Positions 29,766-33,000 of a stretch of DNA of 33,000 bases are shown one piece after another. How positions within the stretch are numbered: the stretch's first letter is position 1; the number at the start of each line of letters is the position of its first letter. The notes under the pieces are model-generated. The model saw only the letters and a list, made by a program, of their open reading frames with translations. It was not told the origin of the DNA and did not search any database. A program made the position numbers and the translations under genes. This stretch comes from Isoptericola variabilis (GTDB lineage: Bacteria; Actinomycetota; Actinomycetes; Actinomycetales; Cellulomonadaceae), in NCBI RefSeq assembly GCF_001750215.1, contig NZ_LWGM01000009.1, forward strand, positions 1 through 33,000, written 5' to 3'.

Positions 29766-29855
29766 CCAACCACGCGCACCGGCCCGGCCGACGGCGGTGC
29801 TCAGCCCGCGTCCGACGCCCGGCGCGACGCCGCCACGCCTGCTACGCGGTGAGCG

Positions 29856-30305
29856 TCAGGCGCACTCGTCGCAGACGCCCGTGGCGGGCAGCGCCGTGAA
29901 GCAGGTCGGGCAGATCGCCAGGGGCCGGTCCTCGGGCGCGGGGCGGCGCGTCGGAGCAGCCTTGGGCGCCGCCGCCCGCGGCGTACGCGGAGCCCGCTTG
30001 GGCGCCGCAGCAGGGGAGTTGGGCGCCCCGGCGACCTCGAAACCGTGCTTGCGCAGGATCGCGACGGGGTCGACCTTGCCGCCCTCGAGCTCCTCGGCCA
30101 TCGCGACGCGGCCCGTGGCGTACCGGTGGGCGACGCCGAGCACGGCCTTGGCGTCGTAGACCTTGTCCTCGTGCACCAGGGTGCCGGCCGGCGAGGCCTG
30201 GAACCCGTACACGCCGAGGAAGGCGTCCTTGCCGCGGTCGTCGTACTCCGCGAGGGCCTTGAGGATGTGCTGCCGGGTCACTGCGGAGAAGGTTGCCACG
30301 GTCAT
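29856..30305 (-). CDS. ScoMcrA-N-like domain protein with C-terminal zinc ribbon
   Basis: 149-residue protein. Residues 6-92 (ILKALAEYDDRGKDAFLGVYGF, LVHEDKVYDAKAVLGVAHRYATG, ILRKHGFEV) resemble the N-terminal domain of the ScoMcrA type IV restriction enzyme and related HNH proteins, whose usual pattern is AI-EYD--G---FL-KYGF, then YDSKAI-G-AH, then L---GFEV. An Ala/Pro/Lys/Arg-rich linker (95-125) precedes a CPTC...CDEC zinc ribbon (C132, C135, C145, C148). No HNH or SRA domain is present, so it is not a complete restriction enzyme. Upstream in-frame sequence exists, but the ATG at 30305 begins the conserved part. It could be a DNA-binding protein of unknown role. Confidence 0.75.
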   Translation of the reverse strand: MTVATFSAVTRQHILKALAEYDDRGKDAFLGVYGFQASPAGTLVHEDKVYDAKAVLGVAHRYATGRVAMAEELEGGKVDPVAILRKHGFEVAGAPNSPAAAPKRAPRTPRAAAPKAAPTRRPAPEDRPLAICPTCFTALPATGVCDECA

Positions 30306-30391
30306 GAGGGTAGTCGGCGCGGCGCCGACCCCGGCTCGCGACGAACCTGGCGCACGAGCGCAGCAGAACGCTGACCAGCCAGAATGAACGC

Positions 30392-30730
30392 ATGGCACTC
30401 GACGATGTCGTGCAGGTCACCACCACAGCGGACGACGCCGACGTCCTGACGGCGCTCGCCCGCGACGCCGTCGCCGCGCGCCTGGCCGCGTGCGCCCAGA
30501 TCGAGGGGCCGATCACCAGCACCTACTGGTGGCAGGGCACCCTCGAGACGGCCGACGAGTGGCGCGCCACGCTCAAGACGACGCAGGCGCGGGCCGACGC
30601 GCTCGAGGCGTTCCTCATGGAGCACCACCCGTACGACGTGCCCGAGGTGCTGCGCACGCCGGTCATCGGCGGCAACCCCGCCTACCTGGCGTGGGTGCGC
30701 GCCGAGGTCCGTGGTGAGGTGGGAGAGTGA
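30392..30730 (+). CDS. cutA: CutA1 family divalent-cation tolerance protein
   Basis: 112 residues, the usual CutA1 length. Family hallmarks are visible: VQVTTTADDADVLTALARDAVAARLAACAQI, the STYWWQGTLE strand pair, LKTT, and HPYDVPEVLRTPVIGGNPAYLAWV near the end. CutA1 forms a ferredoxin-like trimer implicated in copper and other metal tolerance; the exact role is unclear in actinobacteria. The ATG is at 30392. Its stop overlaps the next gene's GTG (GTGA), implying co-translation with the peptidase. Confidence 0.93.
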   Translation: MALDDVVQVTTTADDADVLTALARDAVAARLAACAQIEGPITSTYWWQGTLETADEWRATLKTTQARADALEAFLMEHHPYDVPEVLRTPVIGGNPAYLAWVRAEVRGEVGE

Positions 30731-31815
30731 GCACCGACCGCAACCAGCCACGCCCGCGTGTCCGCGACCTCGGCATCCTCGTCGGCCCGCTGGCCACCGG
30801 CACGCACGACGCGGTCACCGACGTCGCCGGCGTCCGCGTCGGCCACACCACCGTCCACGACGGCGACCGCGTGCACACGGGCGTCACCGCCGTCGTGCCC
30901 GACCAGCTCGGCCTCGGCCTGCCCGGCCGCGAGCGCGCCGCCCTGCCGTGCGGCCTGTTCGTGGGCAACGGCTTCGGCAAGCTCGTCGGCGCCACGCAGG
31001 TCGCCGAGCTCGGCGTCATCGAGACGCCGATCGTGCTCACCGCGACGCTCTCGGCGTTCCGCGCCGCCGACGCGCTGACCACCTGGATGCTCGCACGCCC
31101 GGGATACGAGGACGTGCGCACGCTCAACCCGGTGGTGGGGGAGACCAACGACGGGCTGCTGTCCGACGTCCGCGCCCGCCCGGTCACCGAGGCGCACGTG
31201 CTCGCCGCGCTCGACGGCGCCGCGTTCGGCCCGGTGGCGACCGGCAGCGTCGGCGCGGGCACCGGCACGGCAGCGCTCGGCTACAAGGGCGGCGTCGGCA
31301 CCGCCTCGCGCGTGGTCGACGTCGCCGGGCGGGCGCACACCGTCGGCGCGCTGGTGCAGAGCAACTTCGGCGGCACGCTGACCGTGCGCGGCGTGCCGCT
31401 GCCGGCCGCCGAGCTGCTCGCCGACGAGGAGCGCGCGGCGGAGAGCGCCAACGGCGTCGACGACGGCAACTCCTGCATGATCGTCGTCGCGACCGACGCC
31501 CCGCTCGACGCCCGCCGCCTGACCCGCGTCGCGCGCCGCGCCGTCTTCGCCATGGGCCGCGTCGGCGCCGACTTCTCCCACGGCAGCGGCGACTACGCGC
31601 TCGCGTTCAGCACTGCCGCGCCGGACGCCCCGCTCGTCGCCGACGCCCACCTCGACCCGCTGTTCGCCGCCACGATGGACGCCGTCGAGGAGGCGCTGCT
31701 CGACTCGGTGTTCACGGCGACGACGACGGTAGGCCACCGCGGCACCCGGCACGCCGTCCCGCTGGAGCCGGCGCTCGCCCGGCTGCGGGCGGCCGGCGTC
31801 GTCGCGGGCGAGTGA
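30727..31815 (+). CDS. P1 (DmpA-like) family N-terminal nucleophile peptidase
   Basis: 362-residue protein of the DmpA/P1 family, self-processing aminopeptidases or beta-peptidyl hydrolases. Family features: ITDVAGVRVGHTTV-like N-terminus (AVTDVAGVRVGHTTVHDG), GNGFGKLVG, NPVVGETNDG, VGAGTGTAALGYKGGVGTAS, and the presumed autocleavage/nucleophile site GN-S249 in DDGNSCMIVVATDAPLD. The GTG start overlaps cutA by 4 bp. No signal peptide, so it should be cytoplasmic. Substrate unknown. Confidence 0.92.
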   Translation: MSTDRNQPRPRVRDLGILVGPLATGTHDAVTDVAGVRVGHTTVHDGDRVHTGVTAVVPDQLGLGLPGRERAALPCGLFVGNGFGKLVGATQVAELGVIETPIVLTATLSAFRAADALTTWMLARPGYEDVRTLNPVVGETNDGLLSDVRARPVTEAHVLAALDGAAFGPVATGSVGAGTGTAALGYKGGVGTASRVVDVAGRAHTVGALVQSNFGGTLTVRGVPLPAAELLADEERAAESANGVDDGNSCMIVVATDAPLDARRLTRVARRAVFAMGRVGADFSHGSGDYALAFSTAAPDAPLVADAHLDPLFAATMDAVEEALLDSVFTATTTVGHRGTRHAVPLEPALARLRAAGVVAGE

Positions 31816-31897
31816 GCCTGTCCGGCACGCAGCCGGGCACGCCGCGCGGCCCGGACGGACGCTCGCGCACCCACCGCGCCGCTGCTTGGATGCTGCG

Positions 31898-32947
31898 GTG
31901 AGCACCGCCGCCCGCTACCGCCTGCACGTGCAGCTCGACGAGATCGCGCCGCCCGTGTGGCGCCGCCTCGAGGTCCCGGCCGACCTGTCGCTGCGGGACC
32001 TGCACCGCGCGCTGCAGCTGGCGATGGGCTGGTCGGGCACGCACCGGCACGTGTTCGCGCCGTCCGGCGCCCGGCCGGGCGACCCGCGGGCCCTCATCGT
32101 CATGGACGACGAGGCCACCGGCGGCCCGCACGAAGGACGGCCGGAGTCCAGCGTCCGGCTCGACGAGGTGCTCACCGGCCCCGGCGACACGCTCGGCTAC
32201 GTCTACGGCCTCGCCGACGCCTGGCGGCACACCGTGCGCCTGGAGGAGGTGCTGCCCGCACCCGCCCGACAGATGAGTGACGGCGACGGCCCCGCCGTCC
32301 GGCTGCTCGACGGCGCCCGCGCCTGCCCGCCCGAGGACGTCGGCGGCGTCGTCGGCTACGACGTCGTGCGCGACGCCGCCGCCATGCTGCTGCACGGCCG
32401 GTCCATCCCCGACGAGGTCGCCGAGGCGCTCGCGGCCGAGTACCCGGGCCTCGCCCCGGCCGAGATCCTCGCCGCCCTCGACGAGTTCGACGTCGCCGCT
32501 GCCGCCCGGCTGGTCGCGGGCGTGTGGACGCTGTCCGGGTCCGCGCCGCCGCTGCTGCGCGGCCTGCTCGGCCGCGCCGCCGACCCGTCCGCCCTGCTCA
32601 GCCTCTACCGCGACGTGCTGCGCGCCGCGCCGGTCCGGCTGCGCGACGACGAGGTGGCCGTGGCGGTCGACGACGTCGCCTGGCTCGTGCGGCGGGTCGG
32701 TGCCGAGGGGGTGCCCCTCACCGCCGACGGCTCCCTCGACCCAGACCTCGTGCACGAGGTGGCGACGCGGCTCGGGCTGGACGAGCCGGTCCCCGACCTC
32801 GGCGACGCGCACCTTGCCGGCGAGGAGGACGTGCGGCCCGTGCTGTGGTTCCGCGAGGTGCTCACCGACCTCGCGCTCGCGGAGGCGCCGGCGGAGGCGC
32901 CCGCCGGGGTGGTCGACGCGGTTCGGCGGGTCGCCGCGGACGGCTGA
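31898..32947 (+). CDS. Plasmid pRiA4b ORF-3-like family protein
   Basis: 349 residues from the GTG at 31898; a TTG at 31886 in the same frame is possible. The N-terminal domain (about 5-160) is typical of the pRiA4b ORF-3 family: LDEIAPPVWRRLEVPADLSLRDLHRALQLAMGW near the start, YVYGLADAWRHTVRLEEVL, and the signature ACPPEDVGGVVGYD (C143 onward). The family's molecular function is not established. The C-terminal ~180 residues form an additional helical region (LARRV-type repeats, acidic) not always present in the family. It is 82 bp downstream of the peptidase gene, same strand. Confidence 0.88.
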   Translation: MSTAARYRLHVQLDEIAPPVWRRLEVPADLSLRDLHRALQLAMGWSGTHRHVFAPSGARPGDPRALIVMDDEATGGPHEGRPESSVRLDEVLTGPGDTLGYVYGLADAWRHTVRLEEVLPAPARQMSDGDGPAVRLLDGARACPPEDVGGVVGYDVVRDAAAMLLHGRSIPDEVAEALAAEYPGLAPAEILAALDEFDVAAAARLVAGVWTLSGSAPPLLRGLLGRAADPSALLSLYRDVLRAAPVRLRDDEVAVAVDDVAWLVRRVGAEGVPLTADGSLDPDLVHEVATRLGLDEPVPDLGDAHLAGEEDVRPVLWFREVLTDLALAEAPAEAPAGVVDAVRRVAADG

Positions 32948-32962
32948 CCGTACGCTGCCGCC

Positions 32963-33000
32963 ATGCGATACACGGTGCGGCTGACGCAGCTCGAGGGCCG
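32963..33000 (+). CDS. Possible start of a further gene, cut by the window end
   Basis: An ATG at 32963 opens a frame (MRYTVRLTQLEG) that runs to the window edge, 15 bp after the previous stop. Only 12 codons are visible, no clear SD precedes it, and nothing can be said about function. Confidence 0.35.
   Translation, partial: MRYTVRLTQLEG

Noticed and set aside
27859-29769. Long minus-strand open frame (about 636 codons) across the membrane-protein and dehydrogenase genes
   Set aside because: Alternative frame of the real alcohol dehydrogenase; the translation is Arg/Pro/Ala-rich with no motif.
1-33000. CRISPR arrays, tRNA genes, transposases or integrases
   Set aside because: No regularly spaced repeats, tRNA-like cloverleaf or recombinase motifs were seen on either strand by eye; a computational scan was not possible.

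Overview
The window is very GC-rich, with a strong G/C bias at third codon positions, many GTG starts and a TTG start, and tightly overlapping genes. Together with the family content (a BREX-2/Pgl defence system, a ScoMcrA-type N-terminal domain, a pRiA4b ORF-3-like protein), this points to a high-GC actinobacterium. A Micrococcales-type genome is my best guess, from general resemblance only.

Left region (23-19217, + strand) is an apparently complete BREX type 2 (phage growth limitation) operon: pglW (NERD plus two kinase-like domains), pglX (adenine-N6 DNA methyltransferase), pglY (large P-loop ATPase), pglZ (alkaline-phosphatase-superfamily protein), an extra 446-residue gene, brxD (ATPase) and brxHI (Lhr-like helicase). 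Most junctions are 4-bp ATGA/GTGA overlaps or gaps below 60 bp, so it is probably one transcription unit whose promoter lies left of the window. The extra gene between pglZ and brxD is not part of the canonical BREX-2 set. Its C-terminus is clearly homologous to the PglZ C-terminus, including a 24-nt perfect direct repeat.

Middle region (19218-22815, - strand) is a compact three-gene cassette pointing back at BREX: a protein with a macro-like domain fused to a SIR2-type NADase domain, a GTPase with a DUF697-like hydrophobic tail, and a shorter paralogous GTPase without that tail. I read it as a candidate NAD-depleting defence module. It is the strongest candidate here for an undescribed system.

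The divergent partner (23016-27794, + strand) is a McrBC-type modification-dependent restriction operon of three overlapping genes: a small protein with a possible HTH, a long McrB with a probable PUA/EVE-like reader domain before its AAA+ motor, and McrC with a PD-(D/E)xK nuclease. The 200-bp divergent intergenic region holds an imperfect inverted repeat that could be an operator.

The right boundary is marked by a decayed, frameshifted 3' end of a short-chain dehydrogenase gene (27842-28053). Beyond it come ordinary, even more GC-biased genes: a four-helix membrane protein, a zinc alcohol dehydrogenase, a small ScoMcrA-N-like zinc-ribbon protein, CutA1, a P1/DmpA-family peptidase, a pRiA4b ORF-3-like protein, and the first codons of another gene. 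The logic of the island appears layered: self-marking and exclusion by BREX, cleavage of modified DNA by McrBC, and possibly suicidal NAD loss by the SIR2/GTPase cassette. No tRNA, rRNA, CRISPR array, transposase or integrase was seen.
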